From: Cytidiella melzeri
Lineage: Eukaryota; Basidiomycota; Agaricomycetes; Polyporales; Irpicaceae
NCBI GenBank assembly: GCA_022592445.1
Contig: JABYQR010000018.1
Span: 62,001 to 126,000, forward strand
Direction: 5' to 3'
Length of the DNA: 64,000 nucleotides
Of the stretch, positions 46,585-58,486 are shown piece by piece. The position numbers and the translations under genes are program-made. A model generated the notes under the pieces. That model was not told the origin of the DNA and ran no database searches. It saw only the letters and a program-made list of their open reading frames with translations. The stretch's first letter is position 1. Every line of letters begins with the position of its first letter.

Positions 46585-49151
46585 TCAAAGACGGCCTCGC
46601 TGTATAAGCTCTGCTGCTCCTTCCGTGCCCGCTATACGCTCCAGCCTCATATAGTCGTACCGCGAATACAATACACGGCATGTCACATCTGCTGGTTCTA
46701 CCCCGCTGTCCAGGAAGGGGTACGACAGGTACTCGGCGTAAAACTGAGGATGATCCGGAGGGGCGTAGAAGATGATGTTGCGGATACCACGTATTTTGTA
46801 TCTGCAGCAAAGGGGTTTGTAAGCATGGAGAAGTGGCAGGGAGCCAACGTGGAGGCAAACCTTCTGAAGAAGTGGAAACGTTCGCTGACGAGCAGGAACG
46901 ACTTCTTGCCGCTGAAAAACGTCTGCCGCGCCCGAGAAATATCTTGGTTCGAGGAATACCTTTAAATAACTCAACCATCCGTGACAGCTCAACGTACTGA
47001 ACGAGACCGACTCACTCGGAAAGCACGGCAAACGAGACACCGTCAGTCTTGCGGAAATGATTGTGCACCCGAATGAAGTCAAACGACGAAGGTATGAAGA
47101 TCACCGTGTTCACGCTCTGTACCGCCGATTTCAAGACGGCAGGAAGTATCTTGAACAAAGGTCAGCTAGTCAAAAAAAGGACACAATTTACAATCGTCAC
47201 CTGCACCGTAAAATGGTGGAAACGTTTGTCTGCTTCGTCCTGAGGACTAACACTGTCAAATTGTGAGAACGACTGCGGGAAAGAGTACAATGAGATAGCA
47301 TGTCGTGTTATGGATAGCGGTTGAGTTACCTGTTCAATCCCCTGCGGGACAGCTATAGGAGACCAGCGGCGTTCTGTTCTCACTTTACCACCAACATTCA
47401 GGAGCGTGGTATTGAAAAGTGAACGTATTTCCGGTGTCTCGTACGCAGCTAGAATGATAGATTGTCGGAGGTAGGCCGCGCTAAAGGTCCGATTGAGTAC
47501 TATGTCCCACCAAAAACCATGACCTGAGAGACGTACTGGCCATCCAAGTACCAGGGCTTGATGCGTGAGAAGTCCACGTCATGAGATTCTTTCGGAAGCT
47601 TGTTGAGGTGAGCCATGACGAACTAAGTAATTGTATAAGCAGCTGGCTACGTGACTAACGAAACGTAGGTTTACCTGAACGTGCTCCCAGTTTTGCATGG
47701 TCAGAGCGTCAGTCTGATCGACGATCAGAATCTCGATTGAGGATAAGAAGTCTGCGTTCCTATGTCCATAGCTGTGTTAGCATATAGTTCGAAATATATG
47801 ATGATTCCTGTGGCTTACTTCTCCTTCTCAATTGACATCCGAAGCCCAAGCGGACTGGCGAGGATTAAATCGCATCCATAGAATTCCGCAAAAAGCTTCA
47901 CGCTCTTACGCGTCATCTTCACTCCCACCCTGAAGCTGTCGTCCACGTTACCTTTGAACATCTCGACATGATCCCGTGGATAGGTCCCTGGATCGGCAGT
48001 AGCAAGCTTATCTGCTGTGCCTGGCGGAAGACCATACTCTGTCTGGAAACGCGATTGGTTTTCAACCTGGAATGATGGTGGCGGCGTGTGTGAGGTCAAG
48101 GCGGAAATCCAACGCAGGGAGAAAGAGCGAAAAGGGAGGAGTATGAGCACCGCCGGGCGAGTGAATCCTTGATCCTGTACGTCCTCCGGTGCAGGAGCTC
48201 CTGTTTTCGAAGCATGAGCGATACGTTCGTTGTTCTTTAATACGCGTCGGCGCTTCCTGCGATACAAAATTGAGTTCAGCAGGACAAAATAGAATGAGCT
48301 TCTGCCTACTTCGTGATATGGTTGAGAGCATGTAAGCTGACAGCTTCTCTCATAACTTGCTGCGAATCCAGAGATGTACGGGTGATGTACAAATCACGAT
48401 GGGATAACAGGAGAGAGAGAATATCATTTTGTAATGCAGCGAGTTCTGCAAGACGTGGTGTTAATACGTAAGCTTACTTGAGTGGCAGGATGCTGTACCT
48501 TTAGGCAATTTCGCTTGGCTCTCTTCGAATGGTGACTTCAATCTGTCTAAAATTTCCTTATTTTCTACATCAGCGAGGCCATCCGGGTGAGCAAATGAAA
48601 GAGCTTACCGAAGATGGATATCCATGCGAGTACGCTTCGCCGCAAGGTGTATATTCAACAACAGGCCCAACTCTACCGTATTTTGCCTTGGAAGTACTCC
48701 AAGATTTTTTGTCAACACTGACACGCTTAGCAGATGTCAGTATTGTTGACGTAGGTCCATAGTGTTGCTCATAGGGATCCGCTGCCGCATCTAATTCTGG
48801 TTCTGATAAAGCCGTCAACGGTGTGCTCAGAAGGAAATACTAAGCACTATACGTACGTTGCGCCTGCTCATCTTCTCCTGCCTCTATTTCCTCCTCCTGG
48901 TCCTCTGCCACTGCCCCCTCTTTCTCGTTGGTTGTCTTTGCTCCATTCTGCTCCGTCTGGTTGTTGCCACTGGATCCTGGCGCCTCATCCCTCGCGACGT
49001 CGTCAAACTGGACAGCCACCCGCCTCTTGTTCAGCTTCTGGACCGGCCTTATATCGTCAAGTAGCCATTTTCGTTTGCCCGCTTTCGTAGCGGAGACATT
49101 CAGGAGAGTTAAGAGCTGAGTGGTTGTCCCGTTGCCGCGGTCGATAGCCAT
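46585..49151 (-). CDS. UTP25: U3 snoRNP / SSU processome protein Utp25
   Basis: Nucleolar protein needed for early 18S rRNA processing (digestive-organ-expansion-factor family); a helicase-like fold without active helicase motifs. The model starts at 49149-49151 ([20 protein letters not shown]) and ends at 46585. Segments in order are an acidic N-terminus; [20 protein letters not shown]; a helical block; [60 protein letters not shown], which replaces a DEAD box with [24 protein letters not shown]; and [20 protein letters not shown]. It closes with [20 protein letters not shown]. Several short introns separate these blocks. Exon borders are supported individually, but I did not sum the whole model. 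Confidence 0.88.
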
Positions 49152-49401
49152 TATTGCAGCAACGTATGTGCAATCAAATGAAGAGTCGGTATTGAGAAAG
49201 TTTCGGATTCCGGAAAAGGCAATTTGGGACATCAATGCATGAGCGGCAGGAGCGGTGGCCACGTGGATTGCACGCCCAGCACTCTCTTCTCTTCTGACCA
49301 CGACCTCGCTTTGCATCTACAACTACATACCAAGGTACTAGGGAGCTCTGAGCTTGCAAAAAGCCTGTACTTTGTATTTTGTCCTCCGCTTCAATACATG
49401 C

Positions 49402-50364
49402 CTACTCCGCAGCATCCAGCTCCGGGTAATACCTGAATATGCCCATGCCGTATTTCTGGCGACGGTCGCTGGCGAGGTAGTCTTTTATCCCCGGCTCTTG
49501 GGCAACTCTATCCTTCAATGCAAAGACGTTCCCGTACTCCCCGCTCTTCTGGAGCGCAGCATATCGCTGCGGAAATGCGTATGCTAAGCCATCCAAAACC
49601 TAACCTGATGCGTTATCGACCCAGTCTCCATTACAACGCACGAGGTCGTACCTGGAAGAGAACCAAGTCCGCTGTAGTGGTAGTACATCCGACAAGGTAA
49701 GTTCCCCCATTGGTCTTGCCCTCCGCGTTGGACTGAAGAACTCTCTGGAAATGCGCGAGAAACTTAGGCAAGCGATTGGCCCTGAAGTTTTTCGCATTCT
49801 TGATAGCCTCTTCCTTCTGATCCTCATAGTAATCCTCCACTGAGATTGGGTGGTGGACATCGTGGCTCTATTATAGACAATGTTAGGCACATATAGACAT
49901 AGTGGTATGTTATTTGCACAGACTGCATTGTTAAGGTCTAAAGCGGTCAGCACAAGCTGATTGACTCTGCTTCGAAGTTCCTCAGGATCTTCGCCTTCCA
50001 CCTTCCCAGCCAGACCGAGCTTGGGCGCAATATGGTTCAGAATAGCGGGTGTTTGAGACAGGATTGTCCCCGAAGGTAATTTCAAACATGGCGGCGCAAA
50101 ATGAGGGCATCCTCCAACCTTCGTGGGATCCTGAATAGTCGCAATCAACTTGCGGGGATCGTTGAATTCAGTATACGGAGCTCCCGCATATTCCAGAGCA
50201 AGCCGGATGTGTTCTCCACGCCCCGGAACGCCTGGCCACTGTATTCAAGTCGGTCGCCTCTCCTGACAAAATCGTGGGATGTAGAGAAAACGCACGTAGT
50301 AGAGCACGTATTCTTCTTTCTTCAGCTTTTTTGAAGGAGGCTCTTGGGCTGCATCGCCGCTCAT
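49402..50364 (-). CDS. Glutathione S-transferase
   Basis: Cytosolic-type GST. From the ATG at 50362-50364 the protein starts MSGDAAQEPPSKKLKKEEYV. The thioredoxin-fold domain follows across the first intron: LYYWPGVPGRGEHIRLALEY, the substrate loop PPCLKLPSGTILSQ, and the glutathione-binding SQTPAILNHIAPKLGL. The alpha-helical C-terminal domain is VHHPISVEDYYEDQKEEA, NRLPKFLAHFQRVLQSN, TADLVLFQ, DGLAYAFPQRYAALQ. It ends FRYYPELDAAE. An in-frame upstream ATG at 50457 would add 31 residues, MRKTTVSALLLSFRRPAPTS onward, basic and lacking acidic residues, which looks like a mitochondrial presequence. Dual localisation by alternative starts is an inference. Confidence 0.88.
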
Positions 50365-50457
50365 GTTTTTAATGACAAGTTTGAAGGCTGATGTGTAGGA
50401 GGTGGGTGCTGGTCGTCGAAAGGAAAGGAGCAAAGCTGACACGGTTGTCTTTCTCAT

Positions 50458-53400
50458 ACTAGTCGCATAGATTGGTTACCGGTCATCTGCGGCCGTGCGT
50501 GAATGTCCATGCCGCTTCGTCAATGGCCATAATTCCCAGCATATTACGTTTGTGACGTCACACGTTCTGCGGTGCGTCAAGCAAAAGACATTTGCGTTCA
50601 GGGTACCTGTGCCTCCAACTGACTTCACCGTGAGCAGCCTTCTCCAGTACATACTTCATCTTTCTTCCTAGACATAGCCATAGAGCGGACGAATGCAAAA
50701 GGGAATTTTCTACCCGGTACGTCAGACATGTCTTTGCCTTTTCAATAGCCACTGCTCTAATACTACTGATCGCGAGCGATCAATCATTGCGGCCTTTTCA
50801 CGGTGCACCGAACACTAGAGAAGTTCGCCCTTTGCCTAGCCTCGGTGTGCGGTCAAACATCGAGCTACGTGTCATACTCCAGTTTGTGTGCAATTTACAA
50901 ACAGTACGTCCATCTAGTCATTCACGATAACTTGCCTGGTATCTGATCCGAGTTTTCTAGGAAGATCATCGTTCAACTCCATGTTCATCGAGTGCAATGG
51001 AGTTCAGACGGCATACTTTTGTGCTTCCAGTATGGTCAGCACAACTTCAATGAGCGCAGCCTGCAAGGGCAAACTCGAGACGTTATGTGCATTGGTACAC
51101 CTGATGTAGCACAACATTAACGACATCGATCTCGTTAAGGATCGCTAGAACAACGATACACAAGCCAACCCAGGCCCTCAATCTTATACGTAATCCTACA
51201 CATCGTAGCCAGCAGTCAAAATCACTAACGGTACCCTCTACCGCGGTCCTGCGATTCACGTAATCTGTGATGCTTCTTCTCATGTCGGCGAAAAAGGCTC
51301 AATTCAACTTATCTCTTCAAATCAATTCGAAATATTTCAACTAGGTGAGTCGGCCTATCCTGCGCCGCAGGATACCTGATTCTTGAGGTCGAGTCGCTTC
51401 GCCCCCAAGTCATCATACTGTGCTGATTTCTTCTGCATCTGTTAGTAATCCGTAATACGCTTGTAGCGATAGCCATGAACCATAAAAATCGTCCAATCAT
51501 CGCGGAGGTCAATGAAAGACCGGCATGTATGCTGTTGCCGGGCCTAGGTGTTTTGCAGGGGTCAAACAACGGGAAAATGTCTCCACTCATCCCAGCGGGT
51601 GCCGCGTGTGGCAGTTCTCGTGATGCCATAAGTGAGTGAAGATGTCCGTTCGGACGAGGGTCGTGTTCATGATTCGTGTGGATGTTACGACAGTTACGCA
51701 AACCTGACAGAAGGGTGTATTCGATGATTGGTTCCTCGCGAAGCATTCAACGTCACAAAGCCCCCGTCTTTCACGGCAATAGCTGTGTTCACTCTCTTTA
51801 TAAGATATCGCGTTTCACAGTAACATTCAGGTGATGTGGAGAGCAAGAGTGGTGAACTGGTCTTCGGTGCGACCGTCGTTAGTTTTCTTCGAGCTGTAGG
51901 GCTTCTTTGAGCTCAAAATGAAAAGCCAGCTAACGTGAGTATCAGTCGCGACTTCACAGGGTTATTTTCCCTATGCTATCCCAACAGTCTGACGGAATTA
52001 ATTGCAGGCCTTGCCCGGTGGATTATGTCACATAGCTCCGACGATGTGAAGCATCTTTTAGGGGCTGTTTTGAATGTACACACCCTCATGAGCGGTCATG
52101 CGAAGGAGAACGACGGAGGGACTGCTTGTGTTGGACTGCTGATCACTCTCCGCAGTAGGCCAAACATGCGTATGGGTTTACGACAAGCGGACGAGGTAGG
52201 AGTGAGTAAGATTCTATACATATTGTATTCCACATCGTGCTGATGATCATGACGACCATAATCAAGGTATCTTCAGTCACACGCAACACGAGAAGTGAAC
52301 TTCACATGACTCCGCAGACTGTATCATCTGTGCAAGTTTGGAGGGCGTGGCCGCACTTGCCGTCATGAGATCATAAGGTTGGTATACGCGCCTTGAACAG
52401 AGGCACTTCGCAGCACTGCAAAGCACACACGCCAAACACGAGGCAGAGACGCTTGTCAACTGCAATCTCGCTGCCCATGTCGTTCGCAAGACGAGACAGT
52501 GGTACCGCCGTCGGAGCCAAGCTCGCCCTTCTCCGGGTAAGTTTCTGAACCTTCAGCTCGGAATTTTGGTGCTTAACAGCTCCGAGCCCCATGATTCGCC
52601 GAATAGCGTCAGTGTGCCTCACCCCTGCCATTACCCAGGAAACTCTACCCTTGCCGGACACTCGGAGCTTACTCGCACTTTTGCATAACTTTCCTGGCAC
52701 TCACTTCTTTGGAGTGGGCTTCACCTCAATCTACAAGGGTCCTCACGAGGCGCAACTCTTTCCCAGGTGAAACAGTAATGCTTCAAACAGCTTTCGGCTC
52801 CTACACTTTGCCTTGTGGCAGAGCTCGCTTGAACCAATCATGATCCCATGCCCCGCTATCTGATATTTAGATGACAGTCTTTGGCTGATCTGGGTCTGTG
52901 TTACGTGAAGGTATGCTCCATGAGCTTTACCTTCTCTGCGTTCCGTGGTCCTCGCCGGACGCGTACGACACTCCGGATCTATAGTTACATAAATTTGCTC
53001 TGCAGGACCACTCGTCCCCTTCCGCTGCCACACCTCATGGCCTACTAAACCTAACTAGGAGCCTCGATTCGCGTTCTTCCATGTACGACTTTTCATCAAA
53101 TGACGCGCAGAAGACTTTCACATCTGCAGAGCAACCAGAGTTCAACGTCTAGGACCACGAACGCTTACTCGTATACCGTGGAAAACATAGTCCCGAGCTC
53201 GTGAGGGTATGCTTCGTTGGTTGCTCTTTATTGGCAGAGACAACGAAAATACTGCGTTTCCACATGTTTCACTGCAATTCTGCAGAATCTTGAAAAAATG
53301 TGCTGGGACATACGAAGCGTCACCGACGTCCGTATTGCGCTCACCCCTTGTTGCGCTGAAGGAAGCGTCATCGTTCACTCTATTCTGAAGATTCCAGCGC

Positions 53401-53485
53401 GACCCGCGAAGGATTTTGGATTTTTCACAAGTACTCACGCATCCTTACGATTACTGTAGGTACGTAACTCATTCTGCCCGCAATC
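50458..53485. other. 3 kb gene-poor stretch
   Basis: Open frames up to 145 codons exist (51309-51746 minus, 52371-52700 minus, 52743-53033 minus, 51935-52243 plus), but none shows a family signature or a convincing splice chain. The minus-strand frames at 52371-53033 could be fragments of one decayed gene. Otherwise nothing was recognised. Confidence 0.4.
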
Positions 53486-54158
53486 TGAGGTACAGTGGTA
53501 CCACTGCGGGCAAAGGCTGATTTCACATGGCGTGAAATTATTGTGAGAGTTATTTGAGATGTTAAAAATCCCGTGAATATCTGGTTATGTTTGGTAGGTT
53601 ACATTGATATACAATCAAAGACATTTTTGTGAATTTTCTACAGATTTTTAAGCCTATCTACTGGCAGCCTTTCCGCGCTCCGAAAATCTGTGTCAATATT
53701 GATTTTTCGGGCAGATTTCCGACCAACCTAGAATTGTACAGACAAATAGATTTCCCACGTGTGTCGGGTGATGGCCAACATAATGTGGCAAACAACTTTC
53801 CAGAACTTTTCAGTAGCACGTCGCCGGAAATTCTACCTGCCCTTTCCTTTTCTGGATTTTTTCATGCCCTTTTCCAAATCCGTGGAAGGCATCTTTTCCA
53901 CTTGATTTTCCAAGCCTTGAAAGGTAAACTTCCTTTCATTTTTCTTTCTGATTTAACTACCAATTAAAAAACATAATTTCCTGCCCCTGCAAAGGCACAG
54001 AATTTGTATAGCATTATTTTGTATTCTCAAACATTAAGAAACAATTCCGAGCCCAAAATTGCTTATGGATTATCTGCTGATAGTTAACATTTAAGTGGGT
54101 AATCATGCAAATTTCAAGGTGTGTGAAATCGGCGTTTGCCCCTAGTGTACGTACCTCA
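53486..54158. mobile_element. MITE-like non-autonomous DNA element, 673 bp
   Basis: An AT-rich block unlike its surroundings is bounded by imperfect terminal inverted repeats. The left end, 53486-53539, reads TGAGGTAC, then GGGCAAAGGCTGATTTCAC and TGAAATT. The reverse complement of the right end, 54110-54158, reads TGAGGTAC, then GGGCAAACGCCGATTTCAC and TTGAAATT. The interior has one 112-codon open frame with no transposase motif. I see no clear target-site duplication, so the superfamily is not assigned and the copy may be old. Confidence 0.75.
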
Positions 54159-56527
54159 ACATACCTCACGTCTCCTGGGTTACGGTCTCATTGGAACAAT
54201 TGTTTCGACGAGCTGTTGAAATCTGGAATCTGCAGGTACATACCAAGCCCAGGCTCTTCCTTGTTTCTCGACATATTCGCTCATTTGATATATAGATCCC
54301 TCAAACGCAATTGGTGGGGCCGGCGTCGGTCGATAAGATAGCAATACCTCCGCTTGTCATAGCGTCACAAATGCTCTAGTATAGGATCCGTAGCAAGGTG
54401 CAGTTGTTATTATGCGCCTAACTGGTCAACACACACAATAAGCGCTTCGCATGGACTTTGACTTACCTTTGTTTTACAGCAACAGATCGTTCTAGACAAG
54501 CGACGGGCGGACGGACAGCGACACATTTTGATCATGAATACCCTGCTTTCGAATTTCCCCTTGTTTTGCCCCACAGGCACGTGGGACGTGTCTCCTCCGT
54601 CTCAACAACAGACCAAAGGTTCATCTGAGTATATTCTCCATACTAATTTATCTATTCCGTCAGCCCTCTTTCCGGTGTCCTTGCGTCACGCAATACGGGT
54701 TTCACGGCTGTCAAAAACCTCAACCTCGCGGTGCGCTCATTGTGCTGGTTATCGCTTGGGTATGGAGAGAGATTAACGATGAGATTCCTCCGCGCCTACA
54801 GTGAATAAACCAATGTCATATTGGGCTCGCAGTCAACGTGCAAGTACCGCAAACGTCTGCATACTGCGTCCGAGACCTGGCATCCTATACCCATGTTATG
54901 TGGTGGGGTATTGTCACTGCGACTTCCTCTTTGCGTACTATGCCAACCTGTACCGGTCAACCAACTCCTTCAAGGCCGGAGAAGCATCCAAGCTTGGAAT
55001 TGTATCCCACCTGCACTGTCATCTATCTACCGCAAGCATAAGAGCAGCAGGACCTCGGCTCGTTATCCCTCGACGCATGGGCACAGATAATAACGAGCTC
55101 CTCCCATCACCCGCACAAATCACGAGAATGGAGCCGCAGTCAGTAATTGATCAGAGCTTTCTTCGAATTCTGGAGAGCGGCTATTGATCTTCCGACTACA
55201 CAGTTGCGCAGGCCTACTTATCGTGTGCGTCTGCGCGGGCGAAAGGTGTACCGGTACTCAACGTTCAATGTTCGACGTTTATTCCTTGTTCACTGTGCGC
55301 ACCAAACACCAGGAAATCCACTACACAGTGCGCTCTATACACCGCACGAATGGCAAGTCTCTCCGGATCTGGGATACGGTGTAGTACTGTGCATGCATTT
55401 GTTTGCTAACGATAGGCACCTGACCCTGTTCTGCTCGCAAATATGGTACGGCTGAAAGATGCATAAATGCGAGATGCAATCGTCAATGTTTTTGTTTTCT
55501 ACGCGCACCGGCATCCTCTTTTCCTATCATGTCTGAGACCTGTCCATCCCAAACATGCCATTCCTTATTGTTTCTGAATTCAGAATGAAATTTATGTGGA
55601 TCCGGGGTATGATGTACCGACGTGTCTAGTAGTATGGACAACGGGGAATGAGCCTGAGGAGCTACCAGTCGAGGATTCGCCCTCCGCGTCGGTTTCCATC
55701 ATACGCTACATACCATAGGCGGCTTCGAAACAACAACAGACAGTTGCGTGATCCGGAATGAAACGAGTTGGTTTTGGTCCAAGGGTCAATCGTACTGGTA
55801 ATCGTCATTGGACGTTGACGTTGAGCGTCGAACGTGGGTTCCTATTGTATCAATCTGCACACTATGACTAGTTCGCCGATACATGTTAATGAGCGTTCGG
55901 TTCACTATAAGGACCCTTTGCAGGGATGAGGAGTCAGTACAGCATTGACTCGGAAGTCGCTTACTTGACAAAACGGAGGGTGAGAACGGCGACGTCAAGC
56001 GAGCAACGCCACAAGGGTCCCGTCAGTGTCTATCAAGCGGCTGTCAACTGCAATACGTACATACAATAGCTTCAGACGAGATACCAACGCACTGAGGCAG
56101 TGTGATAGCTTTTCAAAAAAGCTCTGTCTGGAAAAGGACAGATGCTGAATGTGACTGGTATTGGTATGCCATGCTTGAGAAATCATGATACAAATTGGAA
56201 AAAAAGGATGTAATATCGTACGGTATATGTAGGTATGAATGTAACAAGACAACAAGAAACCATGCGTAAGGAGGAGGGGGTACTAACTAGATCTTGAAGT
56301 GGGTGGTAGTACATTGACCAGACTGTCCTGATGGTGGGAGAGGCGGAGGTGGCGTAAGGTAATAAGCGGTTTCACGGCACAGCGGGTGAGAGGCGTCGGC
56401 AGCGATGAGGATGGGCAGGGGCAGCTGAAACTTGCCAGATGCTTTTCGTCTAGTTGGGTCGGGAGGCGGGGGCGGGAGAGTGCCGACAGTGTGAACATGC
56501 GAGGAAACGAGACAAACAAGGGTGCTA
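54159..56527. other. 2.4 kb gene-poor stretch
   Basis: Three overlapping plus-strand open frames lie at 54801-55187, and others at 55147-55455 and 55995-56255 (minus). None has a recognisable domain. The final 250 bp is the 3' flank of the polyol dehydrogenase. Confidence 0.4.
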
Positions 56528-57921
56528 TCATGACGAGCCCGACGATGGACCGATCATGACCTTGATGACCATCTTCCCTTGCTCGTCCTTGCCCTTCGAC
56601 AGCAGCTCAAACGCCCTCGCGCTGTCCTCCAATGGGAACCGGTGCGTGATGATGTTCTCAATGTTGGGCAGCTTGCCTGAGCCGAGGAGGGCGAGTGCCT
56701 CCGGGTAGGTGTTGGCGTAGCGGAAGGAGCCCTGGATGTCGACTTCGCGGAGGGCGGCAGCGGAGAGCGGGAGGGTGATGTTCCGTGTGCCCATTCCGAC
56801 GAGCATAACTTTGCCGCCGGTGACTGCAGCCTATTGAGATAAGGAACAAAGTTTAGGATTTAGCGTGTGGCTCTGTCGTGGAAAATGCAAAAACAAATTG
56901 GAAATCGCGGTGCTTGCGGCTCGATGGGAGAAGGCGGCTCCGAGAACACGGGAAAACACTCACGTGGATGGACATTTGGATACACGGCTCAGCTCCCGTG
57001 CACTCAAACACGACGTCGAACCCGTCGGTCATGTCGAAATGCGCCAGCGCAGCGCTGATCGTGTCCTTGGCACGACGGAGCTGGTCGTCGGTCGTCTTTG
57101 CCTTGTCCGCCATAGGCAGGCAGTATGTTTCCTCAGCGAAGCCTTGTTCCTTGGCAAAGTCCAGACGCTGCTTGTTGATGTCGATTGCGACGACGTGGGA
57201 GGCACCGTATGACTTGGCGAGGGCACAGGCGAGGAGACCGATGGCTCCGACACCGAAGACGAGGACGGTCTTCCCTGGTGTTGACGATGAGAGGCCGGCG
57301 CGACGGGCAGCGTGGATAAGGACGGAGAGAGGCTCGGCAAGTGCCGCGTGGTCGAATGAGCAATTGTCGGGAAGGCTGGTTGTGCGTTGAGTTTATAAAG
57401 ATTTGTTCAGCGGGAACGCAAAACAGACTCACGGGTGGAGGACATGCGCTGGGTGGTTCATGCGGTCTTGAAGAGTACCGTCGAGATGGGGAAAGGTCTT
57501 TGCGCTGCTGCAGAAACGCATATTTTTGCAGAGGTTGTAGCGGCCCTTGGAGCAGTAGCTGCAGTTGTTGCACATGATGCCAGCTTCAATTGCGACGCGC
57601 TGCCCGACGACAAAGTTTTTGACACCGGGACCGACTGCAGTGACGATACCGGCTGCTTCGTGACCGAGGACAAGAGGCGCCTGGAGAGCAAAGTCTCCGT
57701 TACGGCCGTGGATATAGTAGTGGACTGCACGAGCTCGATTAGAGCGTGTATACGAGACACATGGCAGACCACTCACGATCACTTCCGCAAAGACCAGTAC
57801 CCTGCACGGCCACCTGGACCTGAGCCTGCTGTGGAGGCCAAAGGGTGCGCTGCTCGAGTCGCATGTCCTTGGGGCCGTGGAGGACGACTGCGTTCTGCTG
57901 TCTGAGTGCTACTGGCGACAT
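56528..57921 (-). CDS. Zinc-dependent polyol dehydrogenase, xylitol/sorbitol dehydrogenase type
   Basis: Medium-chain NAD-dependent dehydrogenase that oxidises polyols (xylitol to xylulose, sorbitol to fructose). Exons join(56528..56830, 56964..57375, 57433..57724, 57777..57921) give 383 residues. The N-terminal GroES-like domain has the catalytic zinc site: GTGLCGSDLHYYIHGRNGDF and PLVLGHEAAGIVTAVGPG. The structural-zinc cysteines are in MCNNCSYCSKGRYNLCKNM. The Rossmann fold has VLVFGVGAIGLLACALAKSY and VVAIDINKQRLDFA. The C-terminal part is VMLVGMGTRNITLPLSA, QGSFRYANTYPEALALLGSG and MVIKVMIG. All zinc ligands appear present. It is close to fungal XYL2/SDH proteins; the substrate preference is not decidable here. 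It is divergent from the SDR gene. Confidence 0.92.
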
Positions 57922-58486
57922 TTGTGGAGTAGAGGAGGAAGAGGAGGAGGAGGGCGGTGCTGTTGGGAGAAGGAGGAGGGAGAGGACTGGCTATTTTATA
58001 GCAGTCTCAATGAATTATGTTTGCGGCTTGAGCTCACGTTACCTGCGAGTGGCCTCTGCGCATGCCCATTCCACCGAGACCTGCAGCGAACAGCCCAATG
58101 CTTCTCCAACCGGTCCGACTCACCGAACCCTCCAAGATCGCCCTCACATTTAGGTAATCACCTCTACCGCTCCTCCGGGTCCAAAGTCATCAGACAGGCC
58201 CCGGAGCGTCGTTCCCGGCCTTCCCCATTTGCCATTCATTCCCACGCCCCCATTTTTGCCTCTTTTTTTTCGACAGACGCCGGTTTGACGCACCGCCCTC
58301 CGATCCGGGGCACCTCTAGGTCATCCCCGTGGCCATACGCTGCTGGCTTCGCACTCGGTCCGTTCATCATGCTGTGGCCACTGCTTGCAGCCAGGTTCGT
58401 AATCCGTATCCTCTTTGCTCGAGATATAAATTGAACAGCACCGTCGCCAGCACCACCAGACACTCGTCGCAAGCTTGCACCTCACA
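57922..58486. promoter_or_regulatory. Shared divergent promoter, polyol dehydrogenase / SDR
   Basis: 565 bp between the two start codons. A purine-rich GAGGA run lies near the dehydrogenase start (57931-57990). A TATA-like ATATAAAT lies at 58423-58430 upstream of the SDR gene. Shared control of the two oxidoreductases is plausible but not shown. Confidence 0.5.

Noticed and set aside
51309..51746. 145-codon minus-strand open frame as a gene
   Set aside because: Its composition is irregular and it has no domain or splice partner; it is probably chance.
53629..53967. 112-codon open frame inside the inverted-repeat element as a transposase
   Set aside because: It has no catalytic DDE/D-like pattern or DNA-binding motif, and it is an AT-rich chance frame.
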